A DNA stretch of 64,000 bases from Enterobacter sp. (GTDB lineage: Bacteria; Pseudomonadota; Gammaproteobacteria; Enterobacterales; Enterobacteriaceae): positions 1 to 64,000 of the forward strand of contig JALCNW010000016.1 in the NCBI GenBank assembly GCA_022649305.1, given 5' to 3'. Positions 18,674 to 26,613 of the stretch are shown piece after piece. How positions within the stretch are numbered: position 1 is the first letter of the stretch; each line of letters begins with the position of its first letter. The position numbers and the translations under genes were made by a program. Below the pieces are notes generated by a model, which saw only the letters and a list, made by a program, of their open reading frames with translations, was not told where the DNA came from and did not search any database.

Positions 18674-19450
18674 TTATATCCTGAGCAGAGTAAACTCCAC
18701 GGGCAGCGTCACTTTATGTATGCCGTTGCGTAATAATTCCGCGGGCGGCTGCGGCAACGGCTGGGCATTTTGCAACGCGGCCAGCGCTGCGCGATCGAGC
18801 GAGAGCGTACCGGAAGAATTCACCAGTTGGCTGGTCACAATCTCCCCTCGATTGTTCACGCTAAAAGCGATAACGGCAGTCCCGGTTCGTTTACGCTTTC
18901 TGGCATCTTCCGGATAGTTACGCATCCGATTGATTTTGCCTTTCACCAGCGATTCCCAGTTGATTTTGCTGTGGCTTAACTGCGCGGAGTCGGTATCGAG
19001 CGGGGCCGAATTTCGCTGGCTAACGATCGCCTGTACCGGCGGCGCGGCGCGGCTGGTCACGGTCGAGTTCCCTTTCTCTTCACGCTGTTGCTGCTGAGCT
19101 TTTCTCTTTGTCTCCGGCTTCTTCACGACCTTTTGAACGGGCTTACGAGCCGCCATTTGTAACTCGGCCTCTTCAACAATTGGCAGCTCCGGCACCTCTT
19201 TTAGCTGGAGCGTTTCATCGGTGCTCATCGCTTCAACCTTGCGCTGCTGGCTGATGCCCGGCGGCTGCGTGGGGTAAATGAGGGAAACTTCCAGTTCGGG
19301 TGAATATTCCACCCTAACCGCCGCCGGTGAGGCGACAGGCTGCGAGTTGGCGAAATGGATAATAAACGGTAACGCTACGGCCAGGTGCGCCATCACGCTG
19401 ATGACGCTGCCCCTAGCCCACGGCATGCGGGTTTCGAAGACTTCTGTCAT
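18674..19450 (-). CDS. TonB-family energy transducer (operon-specific paralogue)
   Basis: 258 aa. A single N-terminal membrane segment (residues ~14-34, SVISVMAHLAVALPFIIHF) is followed by a periplasmic linker rich in Lys, Gln and Glu rather than the (EP)n(KP)n of housekeeping TonB. The C-terminal domain carries the canonical YPEDARKRKRTGTAVIAF and ends in a VTLPVEFTLLRI strand. It should couple ExbBD to the receptor at 14330, much as HasB serves HasR. Its ATG overlaps the stop of the upstream chaN-like gene by 4 bp (ATGA), implying translational coupling. Confidence 0.9.
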   Translation of the reverse strand: MTEVFETRMPWARGSVISVMAHLAVALPFIIHFANSQPVASPAAVRVEYSPELEVSLIYPTQPPGISQQRKVEAMSTDETLQLKEVPELPIVEEAELQMAARKPVQKVVKKPETKRKAQQQQREEKGNSTVTSRAAPPVQAIVSQRNSAPLDTDSAQLSHSKINWESLVKGKINRMRNYPEDARKRKRTGTAVIAFSVNNRGEIVTSQLVNSSGTLSLDRAALAALQNAQPLPQPPAELLRNGIHKVTLPVEFTLLRI

Positions 19451-20310
19451 TTTTTAGCGGCCGTTAAAGACCAGATATAATCGGCCTGTTTTACGCTCGG
19501 GGTCGCCCCGTCTGCTGCGAGTATCACGACAAGAGGTTTTGGACCATTCAGATCCTGAATATGCAGCGGTACGCCGACATCTTTTGCCGCGTGATAACCG
19601 CCTGCAAATAACAATGCAGGTTTTGGCGCATCAATAAGCTGTTGCGCCATAAAGCGATCGCGGTTTTGCTGAATGGAGAGCATCGCCGTGAGTTGTTCAG
19701 GCGCAATCTCACCCCCATGCATCAGGTAAATAATGGCCGACAGCGCATCACGAACGGCCGGCTGAGCGCTGTGTTCACCAGCGGGGAATGTCGGTTTTTT
19801 ATAAAGTGTACTGACTTGCGCACGTGGAATATTCGCCGCGAGCAAGGGGTAATCACCCCGTAGTGCGGCCTTAACCAGGTCGCCGTATAGCGCCCACGGC
19901 CAACCTGGATTCCAGCGTAACGCTTCCTGAATCCGCGGATCGCGCATGGTTGCACCGCCTTGCAGCGCCTGCTTGACGTCATTCACTGCCGGCTGCTGAT
20001 CGGCGGCGATCATCTCCATCAGCACGCTGCCCTGCTTGCGCTTGCTTTGCAGATTTTGCAGCAACCACAGCTCAATCGCATGATGCGCAACGTTAGTGTG
20101 TTCCTCCCCAACAATAACTATCGGGGCATCGCTCAAGGCACTGAGTAACGCTTCTGGCGTCAGCGTGGATCCCGTATGCGCATTTTGGATGTGCGAACCA
20201 GGCGGAATTTGTGTCGCGTCTGACGCGGTAGGTTGTGCTTTCTGACACGCGGTTAAGACCAGAGAGCCGCATAACAGCAGTAATACCGTAATAAATTTTA
20301 AATTTTTCAT
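19447..20310 (-). CDS. ChaN-like haem-binding lipoprotein
   Basis: 287 aa. A lipoprotein signal ends in LVLTAC, so the protein is probably membrane-anchored. The family signature of ChaN/Cofac-haem-binding proteins is visible as VGEEHTNVAHH near residue 70 and FAGGYHAAKDVGVP near residue 240. The Campylobacter ChaN homologue binds two haems. First gene of the operon, directly downstream of a double Fur-like site. A role in handling haem or an iron chelate next to the receptor and TonB is inferred. Confidence 0.85.
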   Translation of the reverse strand: MKNLKFITVLLLLCGSLVLTACQKAQPTASDATQIPPGSHIQNAHTGSTLTPEALLSALSDAPIVIVGEEHTNVAHHAIELWLLQNLQSKRKQGSVLMEMIAADQQPAVNDVKQALQGGATMRDPRIQEALRWNPGWPWALYGDLVKAALRGDYPLLAANIPRAQVSTLYKKPTFPAGEHSAQPAVRDALSAIIYLMHGGEIAPEQLTAMLSIQQNRDRFMAQQLIDAPKPALLFAGGYHAAKDVGVPLHIQDLNGPKPLVVILAADGATPSVKQADYIWSLTAAKK

Positions 20311-20380
20311 AATAATTAATGGCTTGCTATCTTGTTATGACAGCTTTATCCGTTTATTCGTGTAAACAACGAACAAACAT

Positions 20381-20421
20381 TAATGCTAATGATAATTAAT
20401 ATCAAGATCATTAGCATTACC
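20381..20421. promoter_or_regulatory. Double Fur box upstream of the chaN-tonB-peptidase-receptor operon
   Basis: GCTAATGATAATTAATATC (20385-20403) matches the 19-bp Fur consensus GATAATGATAATCATTATC at 16 positions. An adjacent copy on the other strand (20403-20421) matches at about 13. The whole region is an inverted repeat with perfect 13-bp arms, TAATGCTAATGAT (20381-20393) and ATCATTAGCATTA (20407-20419). It lies ~75 bp before the first gene. Confidence 0.8.
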
Positions 20422-20516
20422 ATTTAATTACCACGCTAATTTAAAGGTCTTTTCTATTCAATGAGTTAGACAAATAAAAATCGATGTGCATAAGTGATGA
20501 CATCCTGGCAGCAGAT

Positions 20517-20789
20517 TCACGCCCTGATATCGTCATACTCTCGCGTGTTATCAAATTCATGCTTAGCAAACGGGCACAGCGGGATAATTTTGCGTTTTTC
20601 TCCACGCATTTTCTCGACTACTTTTGCCACCAGCTTTTTGCCAACACCCTGCCCTTTCAGGCTCGCATCGACATCGGTATGTTCAATAATGCTCAGGTTT
20701 TCGCCAGTGGGTACGTAGACAATCTCAGCAACCTGGTTGCCCTGAGCATCATTGACATAAAACTTGTTATGGCCTTCCAGAATATCCAT
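20517..20789 (-). CDS. yjdJ: Small GNAT-type acetyltransferase YjdJ
   Basis: 90 aa, the small single-domain N-acetyltransferase family (Gcn5-like, DUF4442-sized). The acetyl-CoA loop is seen in [16 protein letters not shown], with CPFAKHEF near the C-terminus, both typical of YjdJ proteins. A GAGAGGAATC ribosome site precedes the ATG. It lies 10 bp downstream of yjdI, as in E. coli, where the pair is elsewhere on the chromosome. Substrate unknown. Confidence 0.85.
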   Translation of the reverse strand: MDILEGHNKFYVNDAQGNQVAEIVYVPTGENLSIIEHTDVDASLKGQGVGKKLVAKVVEKMRGEKRKIIPLCPFAKHEFDNTREYDDIRA

Positions 20790-20799
20790 GATTCCTCTC

Positions 20800-21030
20800 T
20801 TATTTTTGGCGGTACTTCAGCGCGCCGCTTGGGCAGGTGTCGATCACTTTAACGATGATATCAACATCAACTTCATCGGGAATAATCCACGGTTTGCGTT
20901 TCAGATTGAAGAGCCTCGCACTTCCACGCACGCAGTTTCCTGAATGCTGGCACATACTCGTATTGAAATAGACATCCATTTTTTCGCCGGTGTAGACCCG
21001 GTAGCCCGCCTCCAGTAAATCCTTGTCCAT
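20800..21030 (-). CDS. yjdI: Mono-cluster Fe-S/ferredoxin-like protein YjdI
   Basis: 76 aa. Cys residues in [10 protein letters not shown] and CPSGALKYR define the small 4Fe-4S (Fer4_19) family. I choose the ATG at 21030: AGAGG precedes it and [11 protein letters not shown] aligns with the E. coli start; the frame is open 13 codons further upstream. It pairs with yjdJ. The combination of a cluster protein and a GNAT enzyme is conserved but its function is not established. Confidence 0.85.
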   Translation of the reverse strand: MDKDLLEAGYRVYTGEKMDVYFNTSMCQHSGNCVRGSARLFNLKRKPWIIPDEVDVDIIVKVIDTCPSGALKYRQK

Positions 21031-21181
21031 GACATTGCCTCTGTTTTTTTTGGTATCGACATTAATCATAGGCTAACAGAACGCGAGGATACATTTAAAA
21101 ATAAACAACATTATCCTGCCGCGAATCTATTCAGTCTGGATAATAACCATTCATCGAATGAAGTCCGGTACAGGTAGTTAT

Positions 21182-21580
21182 ATGTTTAAAATACGCTCTT
21201 ATTTACTTCTTTTTAGCCTTAGCGCATTAGGCGCTTGCAGCTCATCGCCGCCCGACAAGGTCGATCAAATCAAAACATTGCAAATTCCCCTCGTGCTGCC
21301 GGGAGAAAAACCGCTGCCGAGTCAAACCACGCATATTGCGACTCTCTATCATAATAATAAAAATCAAATTAATGCTCTGACTTTTATGCTCAAGGAAAAA
21401 TATTTACAGGATGTAAAACCGAAAGATATTTTTGAAAAAGATAGTGATGTGCAGCGAGTATTTGCGTCGCTCTCAAAGCTTGAAGAGATGGGCTCGATTA
21501 ACCAGCAGTATTTGAAAGAACGGAATGAGGCGGGATTAACGTCGTTAAGCATCGCTTTGAAGCCTATTATCGTAGGATAA
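21182..21580 (+). CDS. Small lipoprotein of unknown function
   Basis: 132 aa from the ATG at 21182, which has a CAGGTAG ribosome site; an earlier in-frame start at 21158 has none and would spoil the signal peptide. The lipobox is LSALGAC, followed by Ser-rich residues, so outer-membrane sorting is likely. The mature part is polar with a Lys/Asp-rich middle. I recognise no domain. It shares a bidirectional terminator with the convergent OmpA paralogue. Confidence 0.7.
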   Translation: MFKIRSYLLLFSLSALGACSSSPPDKVDQIKTLQIPLVLPGEKPLPSQTTHIATLYHNNKNQINALTFMLKEKYLQDVKPKDIFEKDSDVQRVFASLSKLEEMGSINQQYLKERNEAGLTSLSIALKPIIVG

Positions 21581-21615
21581 AAAAATCCCGACGCCATGAC
21601 GGTGTCGGGATTTTT
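21580..21615. terminator. Bidirectional terminator between lipoprotein and OmpA-like genes
   Basis: AAAAAATCCCGAC-GCCATGACGGT-GTCGGGATTTTT has a GC-rich stem with A-run and T-run on its two sides, serving both convergent genes. Confidence 0.88.
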
Positions 21616-21639
21616 AGAGCGAATATTTTGAACAAAAAG

Positions 21640-22683
21640 TTACTTGTCGCTAATTTCCACGACTACGCGGCGATCCGCAGAGAGACAACCGATCAGCGCG
21701 TTATCGGTCTGGCCATCACACTGCGCGCCTGTCACAGATTCACTCGCACCACGACCTTCAGCAGAGATATTTTGTGCCGGAATGCCCAACGTGACTAACT
21801 CATCTGCCACAGCCTGCGCGCGGCGTGAAGAAAGCTGTTGGTTATAATCAGCCGCGCCAGTGCGATCGCTATAGCCAATGACGACCGTTGATTTATCTTT
21901 CGCTGGCTGTAATCCGGGGCTGTTATAAAGCTTTCGAATCGCAGCCTGTCCTTCTGGCGTCAGGGTCGCTGAGTCGTAGCCAAACATCACATCGGATTTA
22001 AGATTAAAGTGCTGCGGCTCTGGTGCCGGTGCGATGACTGCGGCTGGGGTTACGGCTACGGGTGCATCATCATGTTGACCGAATCGATAAGTGAGCCCTG
22101 CAGTGACGGAACTGACGTCGCTGCTCACCCCAATTTGGTTGGAATTACCGACATTGCTCACCCATTGATATTCCAGACGACCCGCCCAGTTTTTATTGAA
22201 GGCATATTCGGTACCGACCGCCGCAAGCGGACGAACGCCGGTTTCAAAGCGGTTATGGCCGCTCACATCCGATTCTGCACGATAACCCATCGCACCGGCA
22301 CGCCCATAGACGTCCCAGTTATGAGTGACGGCATAGCTGGCTTTCAGAGACATTTGCAGGCCCTGGCTTTTCAGTTTTGCGCCAGATCCACCGTGTTGAC
22401 CGTTAATCTGCATATTGCCGAGATAGTCGTAGCCACCTTCTACCGCCAGCCAGGGCGTGATCTGATAACCGGTATATAAGCCGCCGCCTACGTTGTCGCG
22501 ATCGATATCAAAGTGATTTGAGCCGTTGTTATTGTCCAGGGCTTTTGACCCTGTGTTTGCATCAAAATAGTGTGACCAGCCAAATTTTGCCCCGCTGTAC
22601 CAGGTCCCGGCATCAGCCGCTGCAAAAGCAGTTGTCGCCGTCAAGGCGTTGGCAATAATTAAAGCTACAAGTGTCTTTTTCAT
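21640..22683 (-). CDS. OmpA-family outer-membrane protein (paralogue)
   Basis: 347 aa with a signal peptide (MKKTLVALIIANALTATTAF), an eight-stranded OmpA barrel (residues ~25-200), a short Pro/Ala hinge (VAVTPAAVIAPAPEP) and an OmpA peptidoglycan-binding domain. The latter shows the Asp/Arg pair in SDRTGAADYNQQLSSRRAQ. It is close to OmpA but not at the ompA locus, so it is an extra copy; loops differ from those of housekeeping OmpA. Adjacent upstream is an IprA-like regulator on the same strand, which may control it. Confidence 0.88.
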   Translation of the reverse strand: MKKTLVALIIANALTATTAFAAADAGTWYSGAKFGWSHYFDANTGSKALDNNNGSNHFDIDRDNVGGGLYTGYQITPWLAVEGGYDYLGNMQINGQHGGSGAKLKSQGLQMSLKASYAVTHNWDVYGRAGAMGYRAESDVSGHNRFETGVRPLAAVGTEYAFNKNWAGRLEYQWVSNVGNSNQIGVSSDVSSVTAGLTYRFGQHDDAPVAVTPAAVIAPAPEPQHFNLKSDVMFGYDSATLTPEGQAAIRKLYNSPGLQPAKDKSTVVIGYSDRTGAADYNQQLSSRRAQAVADELVTLGIPAQNISAEGRGASESVTGAQCDGQTDNALIGCLSADRRVVVEISDK

Positions 22684-22797
22684 AAAAATCCCGTTTACGC
22701 TTACTGTAGTTAAATTGGTATGTTTTTTCAGTAGGCAAACGATATAGCGAAATGACCGATCGGTTAATTCATTTTCTGTTTAATTTTAAATTAACGG

Positions 22798-23427
22798 CTA
22801 AAAAGACTCCGGGAGTTCGCCCATTGCCACAAGATATCCGCCGCGTTTAAAATCAATATATTGACCTTTTTTTAACGCTGAAATCACATTCAAAACGCTG
22901 CTACGGGATAATAACGTACGGTCCTGGATATAGTCCAAAATGGAGATGCGCAGCCGGGCCTCATCTGGCAGTAATATCATTTCCTGAAGATGGCTGCGAA
23001 TCACGGAATAAGTACGTTGTTGTACGACAAGCGCATCACGGTAGAACAAATAAGCGGTATGATAAGAGAGCAGCGCGGCGACATCTTCCCATAACCCTTG
23101 CTCACGAAATAATGCTGTAGCTTGTTCTGCATCGACCCGCAATATAACCGACTCCGATTCCGCACGTAGAATATGCCCTTTCGTCGGTTGAATCATCTCT
23201 GCAATACCAAAAAGATGCGATTCATATACGGTCACAATGAGCAAACCATCCGATGCGCGCAGTATCGACAGTTCACCTTGCAAAAAAAGATATAGCTGTG
23301 GACGCCCTTTGTGCGTCCATGTCATTCGCTTACGAGGAATGACTATCATTTTTTCTGCAATGGGTTCAAGGACAGCGGTCAAACGCTGAACCGACTCTTC
23401 GGGGCGAACGGGTGGTAATAGATGCAT
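22798..23427 (-). CDS. IprA/CRP-fold-like transcriptional regulator
   Basis: 209 aa. An N-terminal cupin-like cyclic-nucleotide fold (RPQLYLFLQGELSILRASDG, VYESHLFGIAEMI) is followed by a C-terminal winged helix-turn-helix (RSSVLNVISALKKGQYIDFKRGGY). The pattern is that of the YaiV/IprA family, known for its effect on peroxide resistance in Salmonella. It lies 114 bp upstream of the OmpA paralogue, the same strand. Effector and targets are unknown. Confidence 0.7.
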   Translation of the reverse strand: MHLLPPVRPEESVQRLTAVLEPIAEKMIVIPRKRMTWTHKGRPQLYLFLQGELSILRASDGLLIVTVYESHLFGIAEMIQPTKGHILRAESESVILRVDAEQATALFREQGLWEDVAALLSYHTAYLFYRDALVVQQRTYSVIRSHLQEMILLPDEARLRISILDYIQDRTLLSRSSVLNVISALKKGQYIDFKRGGYLVAMGELPESF

Positions 23428-23524
23428 AGCGCTACCTGATAGCTGAGTATAACAGCCATTATAGAACAGATATTTTATTGAGTTACCGGCCCAGAATTGT
23501 TAGCGGTCGTGTATGCAGACATGT

Positions 23525-23561
23525 TTTGGAGCGGGCGAAGGGAAATCGCCCCCGCTCCAAA
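23525..23561. repeat. Hairpin containing the distal att repeat
   Basis: TTTGGAGCGGG (23525-23535) and CCCGCTCCAAA (23551-23561) are perfect 11-bp inverted arms around the distal copy of the tRNA-derived repeat. The rest of 23428-23650 has one more inverted repeat, CATTGTAG/CTACAATG (23602-23636), and no gene that I can see. Confidence 0.7.
23527..23544. repeat. Distal attachment-site repeat of the integrative element
   Basis: Identical over 18 bp to the last 18 nt of the tRNA-Gly gene at 29917-29934. It marks the end of the inserted DNA furthest from the integrase. Confidence 0.85.
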
Positions 23562-23650
23562 GTTCTCGTAATCCCATGGATTTATTATCAAAAACTTGAT
23601 GCATTGTAGGAGGGTTTTGTTGGAGGAACTACAATGTTTTGCAAACCGCT

Positions 23651-24523
23651 TCACTCCAAAACGCTGATAAGTTTTAGCGCGTCACCTCTGACAGAATCTT
23701 GTATTCGCCCAGAGTCAGCGATCAACGTCAAAGCTTTAATACTTAAACCATCCCTGATCACTTTTCGCGCTTTACCGAGACGGCCCCGGCAACTTTTCTC
23801 TGTATACCCCTCACGTGAGTGCATTTGCTCAATGATATCAGCGCTTGATAAATTTGAATCGGCAAAATGATGGTAGTAGTTTACGAAGCACTCCATCCCG
23901 ATAGTCTTAAGGAGTCTGGCCAGGGTAGCACTACTCGTTATCTTCTCTTGTTGATTCAAAACCTCTTCCATAGGTTCGGGTGGAAGGGTTTGCATAGGCG
24001 CTTCATTGGCTGAAGCTGAACTCCTGACAATCAAGTCTTCTTTGATGGAACTGACTCGGGGATCAGTAAGAATCGCGCCCTTGAGGTTAACGATATGTGC
24101 GTTAACGTGATCACTATGCCGAGCGTAATCTCGTATTACTTCATGTGGGATTTTGTAGGCATCAAGAACGTTGTAAGTTTCATCGAAAATAACGGCTATC
24201 AAATAATCAAAATCGGCAGCTTCATAGTTACGCAATGCACTCAGTTGTCGGGAAGGATTATCCGGCGTGACTCTCCTCGCTTTGATCTGAACCTTCTTGC
24301 CATCAGTGTCGATGGCGTCAGCACCAGCAGATGAATTGCTGAGAAGAGTCATACATAACGCCTTAGAAACTAGCCATTCGGCATAGTCACCTACAGGATT
24401 GTTCTTAGTGCGAATGATACCTCTCAAACGCAACTGCGTTAAAATTTCGGAATGAAGCGACAGTAATTCAAGATCACTCAGACAGGTTAGTAAACTATAT
24501 GATATTAAACGATTATTGTTCAA
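23651..24523 (-). CDS. PD-(D/E)XK-nuclease-like island protein of unknown function
   Basis: 290 aa. The N-terminal half has a restriction-fold pattern: Glu49 in VGDYAEWLV, then an Asp in SAGADAIDTDGKK (residues 69-74) and Gln79-Ile-Lys81 in VQIKARR. FDYLIAVIFDE and AYKIPHEV follow as expected strands. This resembles uncharacterised DUF6998-type proteins. The C-terminal ~120 residues look helical and I do not recognise them. The start is TTG at 24523, supported by GGAG 7 bp upstream; no ATG occurs before residue 58. It lies 175 bp downstream of the XRE gene. A DNA-targeting or defence role is inference. Confidence 0.65.
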   Translation of the reverse strand: MNNNRLISYSLLTCLSDLELLSLHSEILTQLRLRGIIRTKNNPVGDYAEWLVSKALCMTLLSNSSAGADAIDTDGKKVQIKARRVTPDNPSRQLSALRNYEAADFDYLIAVIFDETYNVLDAYKIPHEVIRDYARHSDHVNAHIVNLKGAILTDPRVSSIKEDLIVRSSASANEAPMQTLPPEPMEEVLNQQEKITSSATLARLLKTIGMECFVNYYHHFADSNLSSADIIEQMHSREGYTEKSCRGRLGKARKVIRDGLSIKALTLIADSGRIQDSVRGDALKLISVLE

Positions 24524-24698
24524 AAACGCTCTCCATTGCAGAAGTGAAACGCCACTGTAACGCCTACGTAACGCACCTGGTTCTCGATGTTTAGTCGACT
24601 CTTACAGAAGAGTGAGACTGATTCAAAGAAGGCTCACCTTTTGCCAAAGAATACTGTTCATTAACACAGCACCCAGAATTTATAAACTTACACTTACG

Positions 24699-25163
24699 TC
24701 ACTTTCTCAATTTGTCCCACCGCACTGCCGAAACAATACCCCAGTTGCCGCTAGGATTAGGCCTACGCCATTTTGCTGTCTCCATGCTACGGAGATACTC
24801 AAGAGCCTCGGGAAATGTGCCAAAACGCTTCTGAGCCGTTTTATCACCTACGCCAAACGAGCCATCACGGGTGCTCGCCAAACCGGGGTGAAAACAGGAA
24901 CCATCGGCCGCGTATGGAACCAACAGTTCAGGGTCGTTATCTTCAGATGAATCAGATACCAACAGTTGCCACGGCTCAACACTCAGAGCATAAGCCAGCA
25001 CCTCAATCGCATCCAAAGACGCATTAGAGCCACCGCGTTCAATGCGGCTCATATAGCTACGAGCAAATCCACACCGATCGGCAAAGGCTTCCTGACTCAT
25101 TCCGGTCGCTATACGCAGCTCTTTTACTCGTTGTCCAAACAGTTTTCTCAGGGTCATTTTCAT
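24699..25163 (-). CDS. XRE-family transcriptional regulator
   Basis: 154 aa. The N-terminal 70 residues are a Cro/C1 helix-turn-helix (GMSQEAFADRCGFARSYMSRIERG). The C-terminal half (SCFHPGLASTRDGSFGVGDK, then KRFGTFPEALEYLRSM) is an extension that I cannot assign. It resembles the control proteins of restriction-modification loci, but no methyltransferase is encoded nearby. It is divergent from the exported protein at 25279 and upstream of the nuclease-like gene on its own strand, so either or both could be its targets. Confidence 0.8.
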   Translation of the reverse strand: MKMTLRKLFGQRVKELRIATGMSQEAFADRCGFARSYMSRIERGGSNASLDAIEVLAYALSVEPWQLLVSDSSEDNDPELLVPYAADGSCFHPGLASTRDGSFGVGDKTAQKRFGTFPEALEYLRSMETAKWRRPNPSGNWGIVSAVRWDKLRK

Positions 25164-25278
25164 GACCTGAATTTGCGCAGATGTCCACTAAAGAGCCACG
25201 CTCCAATAGTGACATTTTAAATCAATGGTCTATGATGCGATAACTGACACCGCTGGGGTGGATTCTGAGGGATAAAAC

Positions 25279-26022
25279 ATGTCAAAAACACGGCTTAGTA
25301 AGCCCGGTTTTTCAGCCAAGTCTGTGCTGACCATTATATTAATCGCTGCGTCATCTGCATCTTATGCAGCAGAGAGCATTGATCAACTGGCAACCCGTAT
25401 TGGGATGGATCACTTTCGGGAAGCGATAAAAAATGGCGATCGGAACGCCTTTAAAACACTGCCAGCAAAAGGCTACAAAGACGGACTAACCGGGTTATTG
25501 GTTAAAACAAATACATACGTGAACCCTGAATACAGCTTTGCTGAGTGCGACACGGATACTGTCTTTGTTTCAGTTAAAGAACATAAAACAATTCCAGGCT
25601 GTCGTGTTTCTTTAAAACTGGCGAGTAAAGACGCTGACGGTAGCTATCACGATAATGGCATTCGCATCGAATACGGTATTGCCACTGGCTCCAAAAAGTT
25701 TATCGCCAACAATTCAGCGTGGGCGCAGCATGCCATTACAGGTGATAAGGTGTTGGAAAGCTCGTTGAAGAGATATGCTAACGATACTGTCTGCACTGCA
25801 TGGTCAACGATGGCAAAAAATATTGCCATCGGGCGAGACGAACACAACCCAGCTTCTGTCTACCAACAACAAATTGAAGATCTCAGAGGCAAACCCGGCA
25901 TCACTGAGAGTAATATTGTTTTTGCCCATGCACTTGCTGGCATGGTTTACAAAGACATGGCTGCAAAAAAACCGCAAGAAATTGAAGCATTGGTTTATCA
26001 AACCTGCCAATCAGGTATGTGA
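25279..26022 (+). CDS. Exported protein of unknown function (island cargo)
   Basis: 247 aa. A basic N-terminus followed by SVLTIILIAASSASYAAES makes a Sec signal peptide likely, with cleavage after YAA. The mature protein is mixed alpha/beta in composition and contains a few Cys (AECDTD, PGCRVS, DTVCTAWS, QTCQSGM), which could form periplasmic disulfides. I recognise no domain. GAGGGATAAAAC gives a good ribosome site. It is the only plus-strand gene of the island, divergent from the XRE regulator and convergent with the resolvase (10-bp gap). Confidence 0.7.
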   Translation: MSKTRLSKPGFSAKSVLTIILIAASSASYAAESIDQLATRIGMDHFREAIKNGDRNAFKTLPAKGYKDGLTGLLVKTNTYVNPEYSFAECDTDTVFVSVKEHKTIPGCRVSLKLASKDADGSYHDNGIRIEYGIATGSKKFIANNSAWAQHAITGDKVLESSLKRYANDTVCTAWSTMAKNIAIGRDEHNPASVYQQQIEDLRGKPGITESNIVFAHALAGMVYKDMAAKKPQEIEALVYQTCQSGM

Positions 26023-26032
26023 ACATTGAAGA

Positions 26033-26593
26033 TTAATCAAAGGTAGCGGTAATAGTAGCTCTAGAAACACCGTATTCACGCGCTAACGCACTGATACTAG
26101 TTCCGCTATTCTTTTTCTCTATAATCGCCCTACGGGCTTCTGGTGCGATTTTAGAAGGTCTGCCCAATTTCTTGCCTTCGGCTTTTGCTCGTGATAACCC
26201 CGCCTGAGTGCGTTCAATCAGTAGATCACGCTCCATCTCAGCTACAGCCGCCAACATCGACAATAGCAGTTTCCCGGCAGCAGAGGTCAGATCAGTATTC
26301 CCAAGTTGATGGACTATCACCTTGATGCCGCGATCAGATAGCATTCGGACTGTCTGTAGCACATCAATAGCATCACGCCCCAAACGGTCGAGTTTTGCAA
26401 CAACCAGTGTTTCATCGTCCCTGATCTTGCCCAGCAACTCTGAAAATGCTTTGCGCTGCATAGCAGGGGTTTTCCCGCTAACAACATCAGTAAACCAAAA
26501 GTCGAACGCCCACCCAGCTTGTTCAAGTTCCAGACGCTGGTTCTCAGTATCCTGCTGCGATGTCGAAACACGCCCGTAGCCAAAAATCGCCAT
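26033..26593 (-). CDS. Serine recombinase (resolvase/invertase family)
   Basis: 186 aa from the ATG at 26593, which has GAGAGG 8 bp upstream; a GTG three codons earlier overlaps that ribosome site and is unlikely. The catalytic Ser is in GYGRVSTSQQDT, with the conserved KLDRLGRDAIDV and MLAAVAEMERDLLIERT. A C-terminal Hin-type helix-turn-helix follows GRPSKIAPE (ISALAREYGVSRATI). Such enzymes resolve or invert DNA at short crossover sites. Paired repeats lie just upstream of the gene (26614-26726) and are candidate recognition sites. Confidence 0.92.
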   Translation of the reverse strand: MAIFGYGRVSTSQQDTENQRLELEQAGWAFDFWFTDVVSGKTPAMQRKAFSELLGKIRDDETLVVAKLDRLGRDAIDVLQTVRMLSDRGIKVIVHQLGNTDLTSAAGKLLLSMLAAVAEMERDLLIERTQAGLSRAKAEGKKLGRPSKIAPEARRAIIEKKNSGTSISALAREYGVSRATITATFD

Positions 26594-26613
26594 TCTCAAC
26601 ACCTCTCAATACC

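Noticed and set aside
14330..20310. Lasso-peptide uptake/degradation cluster
   Set aside because: The S9 peptidase and receptor pairing is similar in outline, but the peptidase resembles oligopeptidase B, there is no lasso precursor or synthetase gene, and the Fur box and ChaN point to iron.
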